Shown in pieces: positions 26,921-36,197 of a stretch of DNA of 64,000 bases; the stretch's first letter is position 1, and every line of letters starts with the position of its first letter. Both the position numbers and the translations under genes were made by a program. Location of the stretch: positions 52,756-116,755 of the forward strand of contig NZ_LEKU01000022.1 of assembly GCF_009932355.1 (NCBI RefSeq), written 5' to 3'. This DNA is from Riemerella anatipestifer_E (GTDB lineage: Bacteria; Bacteroidota; Bacteroidia; Flavobacteriales; Weeksellaceae). A model generated the notes under the pieces. The model saw only the letters and a list, made by a program, of their open reading frames with translations, was not told where the DNA came from and did not search any database.

Positions 26921-28153
26921 ATGTCAATATTAGAAATGAAAGTTCCCTCTCCGGGAGAGTCTATTACAGAAGTAGAAATTGCTACTTGGTTAGTTCAAGA
27001 TGGTGATTATGTAGAAAAAGATCAGCCTATCGCAGAAGTAGATTCTGATAAGGCAACGCTAGAACTTCCTGCTGAAGAAAGTGGTATCATTACGTTAAAA
27101 GCAGAGGAAGGTGATGTAGTAGAAGTAGGACAAGTGGTTTGTCTAATTGATATGAGTGCGGCTAAACCAGAAGGTGGTGCAGCTAAGCAAGAGACTACTA
27201 AAGTAGAAGAAAAGAAAGAAGAAGTTAAGGCGGAAGCTCCAAAACAAGAAGTTTCTTCTGCAACTTATGCTACGGGAACACCGTCTCCTGCAGCTAAAAA
27301 AATTCTAGATGAAAAAGGGGTAGATGCATCTCAAGTAAAAGGAACAGGTAGAGATGGTAGAATTACTAAAGAAGATGCAGAACAGGCTTCTGTACCGGCT
27401 ATGGGTTCTGTATTTGCTACCAATGGTTCTAGATCTTCTAAAACAACTAAACTATCTTCATTGAGGAGAAAATTAGCTCAGCGTTTAGTTTCTGTTAAAA
27501 ATGAAACGGCTATGCTTACTACTTTCAATGAGGTAGATATGAGTGAAATTTTCAGAATTAGAAAACAATATAAAGATGAGTTTGCTGCAAAACACGGTGT
27601 AGGTTTAGGCTTTATGTCTTTCTTTACAAAGGCAGTTACTAGAGCTCTACAAATGTATCCAGAGGTAAACTCTATGATAGACGGTAATCAAATGATTACT
27701 TACGATTTCTGTGATGTTTCTGTGGCGGTATCTGGTCCTAAAGGGCTTATGGTACCTGTACTTAGAAATGCAGAAACAATGTCTTTCCGTGGTGTAGAGG
27801 CTAGCATTAAGGAACTAGCAGAGAAGGCAAGAAACGGAAAAATTACAGTAGATGAAATGACAGGAGGAACTTTCACTATTACTAATGGTGGGGTATTTGG
27901 GTCTATGCTTTCAACACCGATTATCAATCCGCCTCAATCTGCAATTTTAGGAATGCACAACATTATCCAAAGACCAGTGGCAGTAGATGGGCAAGTGGTT
28001 ATTCGTCCAATGATGTATCTAGCGTTATCTTATGACCACAGAATTATAGATGGAAGAGAGTCTGTAGGTTTCTTAGTAGCGGTAAAAGAAGCTATTGATA
28101 ACCCTGTGGAGCACTTGCTAGGAGGTGATGAGAGAAGAGGATTAGAGCTTTAA
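26921..28153 (+). CDS. sucB: Dihydrolipoyl succinyltransferase (2-oxoglutarate dehydrogenase E2)
   Basis: Core of the 2-oxoglutarate dehydrogenase complex, 410 residues with one lipoyl domain (residues 1-76; lipoylated Lys44 in VDSDKATLELPA). A linker rich in Lys, Glu and Ala (about 80-118) and an E3-binding domain (SPAAKKILDEKGVD, then GTGRDGRITKEDA) follow. The catalytic acyltransferase domain has the active-site motif SYDHRIIDGRESV. It pairs with sucA upstream; E3 (lpd) is not here. A terminator follows. Confidence 0.97.
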   Translation: MSILEMKVPSPGESITEVEIATWLVQDGDYVEKDQPIAEVDSDKATLELPAEESGIITLKAEEGDVVEVGQVVCLIDMSAAKPEGGAAKQETTKVEEKKEEVKAEAPKQEVSSATYATGTPSPAAKKILDEKGVDASQVKGTGRDGRITKEDAEQASVPAMGSVFATNGSRSSKTTKLSSLRRKLAQRLVSVKNETAMLTTFNEVDMSEIFRIRKQYKDEFAAKHGVGLGFMSFFTKAVTRALQMYPEVNSMIDGNQMITYDFCDVSVAVSGPKGLMVPVLRNAETMSFRGVEASIKELAEKARNGKITVDEMTGGTFTITNGGVFGSMLSTPIINPPQSAILGMHNIIQRPVAVDGQVVIRPMMYLALSYDHRIIDGRESVGFLVAVKEAIDNPVEHLLGGDERRGLEL

Positions 28154-28173
28154 TCAATCACATTAAAATAATT

Positions 28174-28216
28174 TAAAAACTCCCACTCAATTCTTTTTGG
28201 GTAGGAGTTTTTTATT
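28174..28216 (+). terminator. Terminator of sucAB
   Basis: The stem pairs AAAAACTCCCAC (about 28175-28186) with GTAGGAGTTTTT (28201-28212), with one C:A mismatch, followed by T-rich sequence. It overlaps a spurious upstream TTG start for the next gene. Confidence 0.8.
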
Positions 28217-28252
28217 ATTACTTGTAGGGGGAATAGTTGTAATTAAAATCTT

Positions 28253-28260
28253 TAAATTTG
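28253..28260 (+). promoter_or_regulatory. Putative -7 box of the NADH dehydrogenase gene
   Basis: TAAATTTG lies 20 bases before the GTG start at 28281. The -33 element is not convincing. Its position supports a start at the GTG rather than further upstream. Confidence 0.45.
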
Positions 28261-28280
28261 TATCTTTAAATTTAGACTTT

Positions 28281-29543
28281 GTGGAGACAAGAGAGAAAAT
28301 AATCATCATAGGAGGCGGTTTTGCTGGGTTGCAACTCGCAAGAAAACTCAATGGTAAAAGGAAAAAAGTAATGGTGATAGATAAGGTAAATCATCACATG
28401 TTTCAGCCGTTATTTTATCAGGTGGCGTGTGGGAGGATAGAGCCTTCTAACATCTCGTTTCCGTTTAGAAAGATATTCCAAAAGTCTAAAAATATACAAT
28501 ATAGAATGACGGAGGTTACTAAAATACTTCCTGAAGAAAATAAAATCATTACAGAAGATTCCGAGTTTTCTTATGATAAACTGATTATAGCCACAGGATG
28601 CAGAACCAATTTTTTTGGTAACGAACAAATGGAGCAACTGAGTTATGGTATGAAAAATACTCAGGAAGCTATCAGTATTAGAAATCATATTTTACTCACT
28701 TTTGAGAAACTTATTATAGAAAGAAAGAGGTCTGATGATGGCAATTGGAATATCGTAATTGTAGGGAGTGGTCCTACGGGTGTAGAATTAGCAGGAGCAT
28801 TTGCGGAAATGAAGGCAAATATTTTACCTAGAGATTATCCTAAGATGAATTTTAATGACTTAGAAATAATCTTAGTGAGTTCTACCAAAAAGCCGCTGGC
28901 GCTAATGAGCGAAGAAGCCCAGAATAAATCGGAAGAGTATCTTAATAAGTTGGGGGTTAAATTTATCAGCGATGATAGGGTGGTAAACTACGATGGAAAT
29001 AAAGTTTATCTAAAAAGTGGTAAAGAAATTCCGTCTAATAATGTGATATGGGCGGCTGGTGTAACAGGAAATATCATTGAAGGATTATCAGAAGAGCAAA
29101 TCATCAACAATAGATATAGAGTAGACCGCTACAATAGAGTAAAAGGTTATAACAATATATTTGCGATAGGAGATATTGCCTATATGGAAACGCCTAAATA
29201 TCCTCAAGGGCACCCTCAGGTGGCTAATGTAGCTATAAATCAAGGAAGAAACTTAGGTGATAATCTAAACAAACGCTCCGAAAACGATTGGAAAGAGTAC
29301 GAATATTTTGATAAAGGCTCTATGGCAACGATAGGGAAACATAGAGCAGTGGTAGATTTACCGTATATGAAGTTTCAAGGCTTTTTTGCATGGTTTTTTT
29401 GGATGTTTTTACATTTAATGCTGATTCTTTCGATGAGAAATAAAATCGCTATATTTTTCAACTGGATGTGGAGTTACCTTAATGGAGATTCTTCTTTAAG
29501 ATTGATTATACTTCCTAACAAAAAAAACAGAACAGAACAATGA
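28281..29543 (+). CDS. Type II NADH dehydrogenase-like FAD oxidoreductase
   Basis: A 420-residue single-subunit NADH:quinone oxidoreductase-like flavoprotein (NDH-2), which feeds electrons to quinones without pumping protons. The FAD Rossmann motif IIIIGGGFAGLQLARKL is at the very N-terminus, and a second dinucleotide motif IVGSGPTGVELAGAFAEM (about 155-172) binds NADH. FAIGDIAYME is the second FAD contact. The C-terminus has hydrophobic helices (FFAWFFWMFLHLMLIL) that would hold it to the membrane. The GTG start is preferred because the longer TTG form would begin inside the sucB terminator. It overlaps trmD by four bases. Confidence 0.85.
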   Translation: METREKIIIIGGGFAGLQLARKLNGKRKKVMVIDKVNHHMFQPLFYQVACGRIEPSNISFPFRKIFQKSKNIQYRMTEVTKILPEENKIITEDSEFSYDKLIIATGCRTNFFGNEQMEQLSYGMKNTQEAISIRNHILLTFEKLIIERKRSDDGNWNIVIVGSGPTGVELAGAFAEMKANILPRDYPKMNFNDLEIILVSSTKKPLALMSEEAQNKSEEYLNKLGVKFISDDRVVNYDGNKVYLKSGKEIPSNNVIWAAGVTGNIIEGLSEEQIINNRYRVDRYNRVKGYNNIFAIGDIAYMETPKYPQGHPQVANVAINQGRNLGDNLNKRSENDWKEYEYFDKGSMATIGKHRAVVDLPYMKFQGFFAWFFWMFLHLMLILSMRNKIAIFFNWMWSYLNGDSSLRLIILPNKKNRTEQ

Positions 29544-30220
29544 GAATAGATATTATAAGTGTAGTACCAGAGCTAATGGAAAGTCCTTTTAAGACTTCTA
29601 TTCTTAAAAGAGCTATGGAGAAAGGTATTGCAGAAGTCCATTTCCATCATTTAAGAGAGTGGGGCGTAGGTAAACATCGTCAAGTAGATGACGAGCCTTA
29701 CGGCGGCGGTGCAGGTATGGTAATGATGGTAGAACCGATAGACCTGTGCATTTCTAAACTAAAATCTGAACGAGAGTACGACGAGGTAATTTACCTTACA
29801 CCTGATGGAGAAACTCTTAATCAAAAAATAGCCAATACACTTTCTATCAAAGAAAATCTTATTCTTTTGTGTGGGCATTATAAAGGTATAGACCAAAGAG
29901 TGAGAGATTTACACATTACTAAAGAAATTTCTATTGGAGATTTTGTTTTAACGGGAGGCGAACTTGCAGCTTGTGTCTTGGCAGATGCTGTTATAAGGCT
30001 ATTGCCAGGTGTTCTTAACGATGAGCAATCGGCTCTTACAGATAGTTTTCAAGACGATTTGTTAGCTCCACCTATTTACACTCGTCCTGAAAATTACAAA
30101 GGGCTGAAAGTTCCCGAAGTCTTATTGAGTGGTAATTTTCCTAAAATAGACGATTGGCGTTACGAACAAGCACTACAAATCACTAGAACTAAAAGACCCG
30201 ATTTGTTAGGAGAAGATTAG
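29540..30220 (+). CDS. trmD: tRNA (guanine37-N1)-methyltransferase
   Basis: SAM-dependent SPOUT-class enzyme that methylates G37 of tRNAs to prevent +1 frameshifting. It has 226 residues. The N-terminus MRIDIISVVPELMESPFKTS, the segment DDEPYGGGAGMVMM and the trefoil-knot motif LCGHYKGIDQRV are diagnostic, as is IGDFVLTGGELAA. Its ATG overlaps the stop of the NADH dehydrogenase gene (ATGA), implying coupled translation. The usual partners rpsP, rimM and rplS are not adjacent. Confidence 0.97.
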   Translation: MRIDIISVVPELMESPFKTSILKRAMEKGIAEVHFHHLREWGVGKHRQVDDEPYGGGAGMVMMVEPIDLCISKLKSEREYDEVIYLTPDGETLNQKIANTLSIKENLILLCGHYKGIDQRVRDLHITKEISIGDFVLTGGELAACVLADAVIRLLPGVLNDEQSALTDSFQDDLLAPPIYTRPENYKGLKVPEVLLSGNFPKIDDWRYEQALQITRTKRPDLLGED

Positions 30221-30263
30221 AAAAAGGTATGTTTAATGTTTGGATTAAATTTTATGTAAAAAA

Positions 30264-30854
30264 ATGAAAATTTTAAATCAAGTTTTTGTTATCCTAATTT
30301 TTGTGTTTTTTTCATGTGAAAATTCTAAGTTAAAACCAGAGGTTTTAGAAGATGATATGAAAGAAAATAATCGTAAATCAAAAGATGATATAAAAATTGG
30401 AAATTTATTTTTTGATTACGATCAAATTGAATACTATAAAACCAATATTTCAGAAAGTGATGCATTGGAATTATTAGAAAATCGAGATAACTCAAAACTT
30501 AATGAGCTTAAAGTCAAGTTAATTTTAGAGGGTACACCAAAAAATATAGAAGAAGTTAATTTTACAAACCAGTTGAGTCAAATTGGATTTAAGAAGATGG
30601 AAATTAAATCTCAGGATTTTTCAAAAATAAACCAAATATTTGTTGAAAAGTCAGAAAGAGATGGAGTTGCCCTTGCTTGTGCACCTATTTATAGAGATAT
30701 TTTAATTTTTAAGAAAAATAAAAAAATAATAGGATTTGTTAAGATTTGTTTTGACTGCAAGCAATCTGATATTATTGGGACAAAGGCAATTACTAGCAGA
30801 TTTGGTCAGGGGGATGATTATGAGAAGCTTATGGCGGTACTTAGACTTTATTAG
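30264..30854 (+). CDS. Hypothetical lipoprotein with paired cysteines
   Basis: A 196-residue protein not assigned to a named family. Residues 1-18 are a lipoprotein signal (lipobox VFFSC), so it is probably membrane-anchored and periplasmic. A charged middle part is followed by a C-terminal segment with three cysteines (VALACAPIYRDIL, then KICFDCKQSD) that could form a disulfide or metal site. It and its flanks look more AT-rich than the neighbouring housekeeping genes, which could reflect later acquisition. It stands between trmD and ccsBA with gaps on both sides. Confidence 0.6.
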   Translation: MKILNQVFVILIFVFFSCENSKLKPEVLEDDMKENNRKSKDDIKIGNLFFDYDQIEYYKTNISESDALELLENRDNSKLNELKVKLILEGTPKNIEEVNFTNQLSQIGFKKMEIKSQDFSKINQIFVEKSERDGVALACAPIYRDILIFKKNKKIIGFVKICFDCKQSDIIGTKAITSRFGQGDDYEKLMAVLRLY

Positions 30855-31008
30855 GGCGATGTTATTTTGCAAAATGTTATATTTCAGTTGAGTTTAGATA
30901 ATTTTTAGAAAAAACATTTAGATTTAGGGAATTGAATATTGTATTTCTCTGAATATCATAATTTACAAAAACTATCTAGGTATATTCTTTTATTTAAAAT
31001 ATCCTCCT

Positions 31009-31016
31009 TATTTTTG
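31009..31016 (+). promoter_or_regulatory. Putative -7 box of ccsBA
   Basis: TATTTTTG, an exact TAnnTTTG match 44 bases before the ATG. No good upstream TTG box is visible. The leader that follows (31022-31045) contains a small inverted repeat of TAATGA/TCATTA type. Confidence 0.4.
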
Positions 31017-31060
31017 CGGAGCTAATGATGAAACTTTTCATTATTGATGATTAAATTATT

Positions 31061-34000
31061 ATGAAAAAAATCCAAAATATTCTTGTATCCACCCGTACTA
31101 TGGCGGTGTTGATGTTGGTTTATGCTTTATCTATGGCGTATGCCACTTTTATGGAAAACGATTATGGTACGCCCACGGCAAAGGCTTTTATCTATGAGTC
31201 TAAATGGTTCGAGGCAATTATGTTTTTGCTTATCATCAATTTTATAGGCAATATCGGTAGGTATCGCTTATGGAACCGAGAAAAGTGGCCTTTGTTAGCA
31301 TTCCATTTATCATTTATTTTGCTATTTATCGGTGGAGCTATTACTAGATATATCAGTTATGAAGGCACGATGCACATTCGTGAGGGGGAAACTTCTAACG
31401 AAATAGTAACTAGCAAAAATTTCTTTAAAATCCAAATAGAAGAAAAAGGAGAAGTACTTAATTATAAGGATATTCCGTTCTTGATGACGCCTGAAGTGCC
31501 TTTTTGGTCTAAAGTTACCAACCATTACTTTAAAGCGGCTTACGACTTTAATGGTAAAAAAATAAAGGTAAAACAGTTAGCTTACACTCCTAGAAAGAAG
31601 GACAGTATAAAGGTAACACCTAATGGTAAGGAGTATCTTCATTTTGTAACTACAGACGATGCAGGAAGGTTAGAGTATTATTTATCAGAAGGAGAGGTTA
31701 AAAATATTGGTGGTACATTAGTAACTTATAATAGACCGATAGACGGAGCGGTGGAGTTTAAAAAACAAGATGGAAAGCTTTACATTAAAACACCTGTAGA
31801 TGCTACTTATATGGTAATGGCGAGTCAAGAAGTGGGGGCATCTCCTAAAGATGAATATACACCACTATCTCTTAGAAGTTTATACACGATTAACCAAATG
31901 AGAATTGTAGTGCCTGAAGGACTGAAAAGAGGCGAAATAGTGTCTTATTCTGGGGATAAAAAGAAGGATAAAAATATACCTGATGAGCTTTTACTAGAGG
32001 TAGAAGGTCCTAAAACTAAGCAGAAAGTTAGCCTACAAGTACAAGAAGGTAATCCTAACTTGGTAAAACAAATTTCGTTAGATGGTATGAATATGATGCT
32101 AGGGTTTGGTGCTAAAGTTTACACTACGCCATTTGCATTGAAGTTAGACGATTTTGTGATGGAAACTTACCCAGGGAGTTCTTCGCCGTCTGCTTATGAG
32201 AGCCATGTTCAGATTATAGATAATGGTAAACAGACACCATACAAAATTTACATGAATAATGTACTTAATTATCGTGGGTACCGTTTTTTCCAATCTAGTT
32301 TTGATGCAGATAGACACGGTACAATACTATCAGTTAATCATGATTATTGGGGGACGCTTATTACCTATATAGGTTACACACTTATGTTTATTGCAATGTT
32401 TATTACTCTATTTTGGAAAGGAACTCGTTTTTGGTCTTTAAATAAAATGTTGAAAGATATTAGCAAGAAAAAAGCGTTAGGAATATTATTACTGGTGTTG
32501 AGCTTTGGTTTTCTACAAGCACAACCAAAAACGCCAACAGCCAAAACTTCTACTCAAAAAGTGCTTTCTGCCGATGATATGGTACAGCACATTAATATAG
32601 ATAAGGCTCATGCAGAGAAATTTGGTTCTTTGTTAGTGCAGAGTTATGATGGAAGAATACAGCCAGTAAATACACAGGCACTAGATATTTTAAGAAAACT
32701 CGCAGGTAAAGAATCTTTTAAACAATTAGATGCTAACCAGTGGTTTTTGTCAGCGACTATAGACCCGATGTTTTGGGCTCAAGTACATATTATTAAGGTA
32801 GAGACTAAGGGAAAAGTAGGAGAGGAATTAAAGAAAAAAACCAAGGCGAATGACGAAGGTTATACTAGCCTTGTAAATCTTTTCCCTGCGGATAAGTTTG
32901 GTAATCTTCGTTTTGTTTTAGAAGATGATTATAACGAAGCTTTTCATAAAAAACCAGCTGAACAATCTAAGTACGACCAAGCAGTTATCAAACTTAATGA
33001 TAAAGTACAAGTGATGAATGCCCTAATGTCATGGCAATATTTCCGTGTGATACCTGTACAGAATGACCCTAACCACAAATGGAACTCTGTAATGGACTCT
33101 AATTTCCAAATAGATACTAATGCACAGGAGGTATTAGGACCTTACCTTTCTTCGGTACTGATGGCTACACAAAGCGATAAGTGGGCAACTGCTGATAAGG
33201 AGTTGGATAAAGTAAAGAGTTATCAAGCAAAATGGGGTAAAAATGTTATTCCGCCTCAAACCAAGATAGATTTAGAAATTTTAATGAATAAACTTAATCT
33301 CAACTTTAAGTTGATGATTTTTTATAGCGTTGTTGCTGCGTTATTATTGGTACTTGGTTTTATAGAATTATTTAAACCCAATCGTTGGTTACATAAAGTC
33401 ATTAAAGTAATTTTAGCTACAGGGATATTGGGTTACCTTGTACACCTTGTAGGCTTGGGTATCAGATGGTACATCTCAGGACATGCACCTTGGAGTAACG
33501 GTTATGAAGCGATTATGTTTATTTCTTGGGTAGGTATTAGTGCGGGGTTATTACTTTACAGAAATAATAATGCTTTGATACCTTCGGCAGGTTTCTTAGT
33601 GGCGGTACTGCTGATGGGCTTTGCTCACGGTGCGGTAAGCCTAGACCCGCAGATTACACCTTTAGTGCCAGTGCTTAAATCTTATTGGTTAGTAATCCAT
33701 GTGGCTATTATTACCTCTAGTTATGGTTTCTTTGCACTGTCCTTTATTATAGGGATTATGGTACTGTTGTTTTACATTATTTCTAGTAAAGCTACTTTCC
33801 AAAAACATAATGATACCACGATAAAAGAGCTTACTGCCGTTTCGGAAATGTCGCTTACGATAGGGCTTTTTGCACTTACAATAGGTACTTTTTTAGGTGG
33901 TGTTTGGGCAAATGAATCTTGGGGAAGATATTGGTCTTGGGACCCAAAAGAAACTTGGGCGTTTATATCGGTTATGGTATATGCTTTTGTATTGCATATG

Positions 34001-34234
34001 CGTTTGGTGCCAGGGCTTAGAGGGCGTTATGCTTTTCATATGGTAACTATGTTTGCTTTTAGTTCGGTTATTATGACGTACTTTGGGGTTAATTACTATC
34101 TTTCAGGGTTACACTCTTATGCGGCAGGAGACCCTATCCCTGTACCAGCGTGGGTTTATATTACAGGAGCGAGTATGATTACCATTTCTTTAGCGGCGTG
34201 GTTTAAATATAAAAAATTGAACTCCAAAAACTAA
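31061..34234 (+). CDS. ccsBA: Cytochrome c biogenesis protein, ResB-CcsA fusion
   Basis: System II cytochrome c synthetase in one chain, 1057 residues. The N-terminal ResB-like part has membrane helices near residues 10-30 and 45-95 and a large periplasmic domain, with another helix at about 425-450. A second periplasmic stretch leads to the CcsA part (from about 745), with many helices and the haem-handling WWD motif WGRYWSWDPKETWAF at 954-968. It exports haem and ligates it to CXXCH of apocytochromes. Fusion of the two subunits is common in Bacteroidota. The UbiA-like gene follows. Confidence 0.93.
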   Translation: MKKIQNILVSTRTMAVLMLVYALSMAYATFMENDYGTPTAKAFIYESKWFEAIMFLLIINFIGNIGRYRLWNREKWPLLAFHLSFILLFIGGAITRYISYEGTMHIREGETSNEIVTSKNFFKIQIEEKGEVLNYKDIPFLMTPEVPFWSKVTNHYFKAAYDFNGKKIKVKQLAYTPRKKDSIKVTPNGKEYLHFVTTDDAGRLEYYLSEGEVKNIGGTLVTYNRPIDGAVEFKKQDGKLYIKTPVDATYMVMASQEVGASPKDEYTPLSLRSLYTINQMRIVVPEGLKRGEIVSYSGDKKKDKNIPDELLLEVEGPKTKQKVSLQVQEGNPNLVKQISLDGMNMMLGFGAKVYTTPFALKLDDFVMETYPGSSSPSAYESHVQIIDNGKQTPYKIYMNNVLNYRGYRFFQSSFDADRHGTILSVNHDYWGTLITYIGYTLMFIAMFITLFWKGTRFWSLNKMLKDISKKKALGILLLVLSFGFLQAQPKTPTAKTSTQKVLSADDMVQHINIDKAHAEKFGSLLVQSYDGRIQPVNTQALDILRKLAGKESFKQLDANQWFLSATIDPMFWAQVHIIKVETKGKVGEELKKKTKANDEGYTSLVNLFPADKFGNLRFVLEDDYNEAFHKKPAEQSKYDQAVIKLNDKVQVMNALMSWQYFRVIPVQNDPNHKWNSVMDSNFQIDTNAQEVLGPYLSSVLMATQSDKWATADKELDKVKSYQAKWGKNVIPPQTKIDLEILMNKLNLNFKLMIFYSVVAALLLVLGFIELFKPNRWLHKVIKVILATGILGYLVHLVGLGIRWYISGHAPWSNGYEAIMFISWVGISAGLLLYRNNNALIPSAGFLVAVLLMGFAHGAVSLDPQITPLVPVLKSYWLVIHVAIITSSYGFFALSFIIGIMVLLFYIISSKATFQKHNDTTIKELTAVSEMSLTIGLFALTIGTFLGGVWANESWGRYWSWDPKETWAFISVMVYAFVLHMRLVPGLRGRYAFHMVTMFAFSSVIMTYFGVNYYLSGLHSYAAGDPIPVPAWVYITGASMITISLAAWFKYKKLNSKN

Positions 34235-34298
34235 GAGTAAAGTCATTTTTACGCAATTTAAAAAATATATTATAGACAGTCAGATTTATGTTTCCTTA

Positions 34299-35015
34299 AT
34301 GGGGACAGCTCTGACTGTCTTTTTTGTCAATAATACCAAAGTTCAGATTTCAGTTGAATTATTGAGTTTGGTTTTTCTCACTTATTTTAATGGCTATCTC
34401 TATACCAAGTATCAATATAGGAAGCCAATCATTGGTAGAATATTAGTAGTTAATGCAGTTAGTTTTGTACTCGGCGTCATACTGATTTTGTCTTTTTATA
34501 GTGTTGATGTTCTATTGAAATGGCTTACGATTTTATCGCTGGGCTTGGCTTATAACTCTCGTTTTTTGAATACTTTTGTCCGAAAAATACCATTACTAAA
34601 GATATTTTATGTAGGGTTAGGTTGGGCTTTGGTAAGTGCTTGGCTGTTTTTACCCAAAATAGATGGGGCTATTTTTAGGGTGAGTTTTCTTTATGTTTCG
34701 GCATTGGTATTACCTTTTGATATACGAGATAAATCTAGCGATAAAGTGATAACATTTCCTAAGTTTATAGGCGTAGCGGCGACTAAAAGGCTGGCTTATG
34801 TTTTACTTGTTTTTAGCGGAGGGCTATCGTTTATTTATTTTAATACACTTTATGCGGTGGCATTTAGTGGAGCTGTTATGGTGGCTTTAGCTTTGGTTTA
34901 TGGTGCGTCTGAAAGTAAGCCTGATTGGTATTTTTCTCTGTGGGTAGAAACTTGTTGTGGGCTTCCGCTTTTATTTTTGATTTTATTGGAGTATTTTTGG
35001 CTAATTTTTCAGTAA
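34299..35015 (+). CDS. UbiA-like polytopic membrane protein
   Basis: A 238-residue membrane protein with seven to eight hydrophobic segments. The layout and the motif LPFDIRDKSSDK suggest a divergent UbiA-superfamily prenyltransferase, although the first Asp-rich motif is not clear. The frame is open for about 78 bases upstream of the ATG at 34299 and translates to protein-like sequence (FTQFKKYIIDSQIYVSLMGT), so the real start may be a non-ATG codon such as ATT at 34245. The stop overlaps the recF start (TAATG). The substrate is unknown. Confidence 0.6.
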   Translation: MGTALTVFFVNNTKVQISVELLSLVFLTYFNGYLYTKYQYRKPIIGRILVVNAVSFVLGVILILSFYSVDVLLKWLTILSLGLAYNSRFLNTFVRKIPLLKIFYVGLGWALVSAWLFLPKIDGAIFRVSFLYVSALVLPFDIRDKSSDKVITFPKFIGVAATKRLAYVLLVFSGGLSFIYFNTLYAVAFSGAVMVALALVYGASESKPDWYFSLWVETCCGLPLLFLILLEYFWLIFQ

Positions 35016-36097
35016 TGATTATCAAAAAATTATATTTAACAAATTTCAAAAATCATCAAGAGCGAGTATTTGATTTTTCCCTCGAAATCAATAGTTTCGT
35101 AGGAAATAATGGAGCAGGGAAGACCAATATTTTGGACGCTTTGCACTATTTGTCCGTGGGTAAAAGTTTTCTAGGAAATTCTGATGTTAATAATATTTTG
35201 ACGGGGGAGGACTTCTTTACTTTAGAAGCGGTGGTAGATGATGGCGAAAAAGAAACGATATTAAAAATTATCCAAAGCAAAGACGCTAAAAAATTGGTAA
35301 AGAAGAACGATAAGTCTTACGCTCGTTTGTCAGACCATATTGGGTTTTTGCCAAGTGTGATGATTTCTCCCTATGATGCCAATCTTATCTCTGATTCTGG
35401 GGAGAGCAGAAGACGATTTTTAGATGCAATGATTTCGCAGGTAGATGCTGAGTATTTGCACTCTATTATGCAGTATCAAAAAGCACTTAAACAAAGAAAT
35501 GCCTTACTGAAGTCTTTCGCTAAAAATAGATATTTTGATAAAGATTCGCTAGAGATTTATGATGAGCCTTTGTGCCAATATGCAGGGGTGATTTTTGAAA
35601 AGAGGAACCTGTTTATCACACAACTACTGCCTACTTTTTTACATTTTTATAATATGATTTCTAATGGTAAAGAGGAGGTGGATATAGCTTATCAATCGGA
35701 TTTGGAAGAGCAAACAATGGAAGAAGTGCTATCTCAAAATGTAGAAAAAGACCGAGTGCTGACCTACACTTCTAAAGGTATTCATAAAGACGAACTTCGT
35801 TTTGAGATGAGTGGAGATTTGATAAAGAAAATTGGTTCCCAAGGGCAACAGAAGTCGTTTCTAATTGCGTTAAAATTGGCTCAAATCAACCGTATTAAAG
35901 AAATTACAGGGAAGACTCCACTGTTGCTGTTAGACGATATATTTGATAAGCTGGACGACCGCCGTGTGGCTCAACTTATAGAATTAGTGAACAAAGAACA
36001 TTTTGGACAGATATTCATTACAGATACCCATAAAGAACGAACGGAAGCCGTAGTAAAAAACATCAATGAAGAAAGCCGTATTTTTGAGATAGCTTAA
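35015..36097 (+). CDS. recF: DNA replication and repair protein RecF
   Basis: SMC-like ATPase that recognises gapped DNA and helps RecOR load RecA. It has 360 residues. The Walker A loop is GNNGAGKTN at 30-38, and the end carries the signature GSQGQQKSFLIALKLAQ and Walker B LLLLDDIFDKLDD. The start ATG overlaps the previous stop by one base; this start gives the normal MIIKKLYLTNFKNHQ N-terminus, whereas a longer in-frame reading would add 30 residues out of the preceding gene. recO is also in this window, at 12.4 kb. Confidence 0.95.
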   Translation: MIIKKLYLTNFKNHQERVFDFSLEINSFVGNNGAGKTNILDALHYLSVGKSFLGNSDVNNILTGEDFFTLEAVVDDGEKETILKIIQSKDAKKLVKKNDKSYARLSDHIGFLPSVMISPYDANLISDSGESRRRFLDAMISQVDAEYLHSIMQYQKALKQRNALLKSFAKNRYFDKDSLEIYDEPLCQYAGVIFEKRNLFITQLLPTFLHFYNMISNGKEEVDIAYQSDLEEQTMEEVLSQNVEKDRVLTYTSKGIHKDELRFEMSGDLIKKIGSQGQQKSFLIALKLAQINRIKEITGKTPLLLLDDIFDKLDDRRVAQLIELVNKEHFGQIFITDTHKERTEAVVKNINEESRIFEIA

Positions 36098-36141
36098 TAT
36101 AAATAAAATTGAAATGGCTTAATTTTCAGTTGATTAAAAAC

Positions 36142-36178
36142 AATAAAGGATAGGTTTATAAACCTATCCTTTATTATT
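36142..36178. terminator. Bidirectional terminator between recF and the S9 peptidase
   Basis: A perfect inverted repeat with 17-base arms (36142-36158 and 36159-36175) ending in A and T runs, placed between two convergent genes. Confidence 0.88.
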
Positions 36179-36197
36179 ATATCCTATGTTAGTACCC

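Noticed and set aside
28197..28280. N-terminal extension of the NADH dehydrogenase from TTG 28197
   Set aside because: It overlaps the sucB terminator hairpin and a -7 box; the GTG at 28281 gives the expected N-terminus.
34925..35014. 30-residue extension of RecF
   Set aside because: It is read from the 3' end of the UbiA-like gene in another frame; the TAATG junction start gives the canonical RecF N-terminus.
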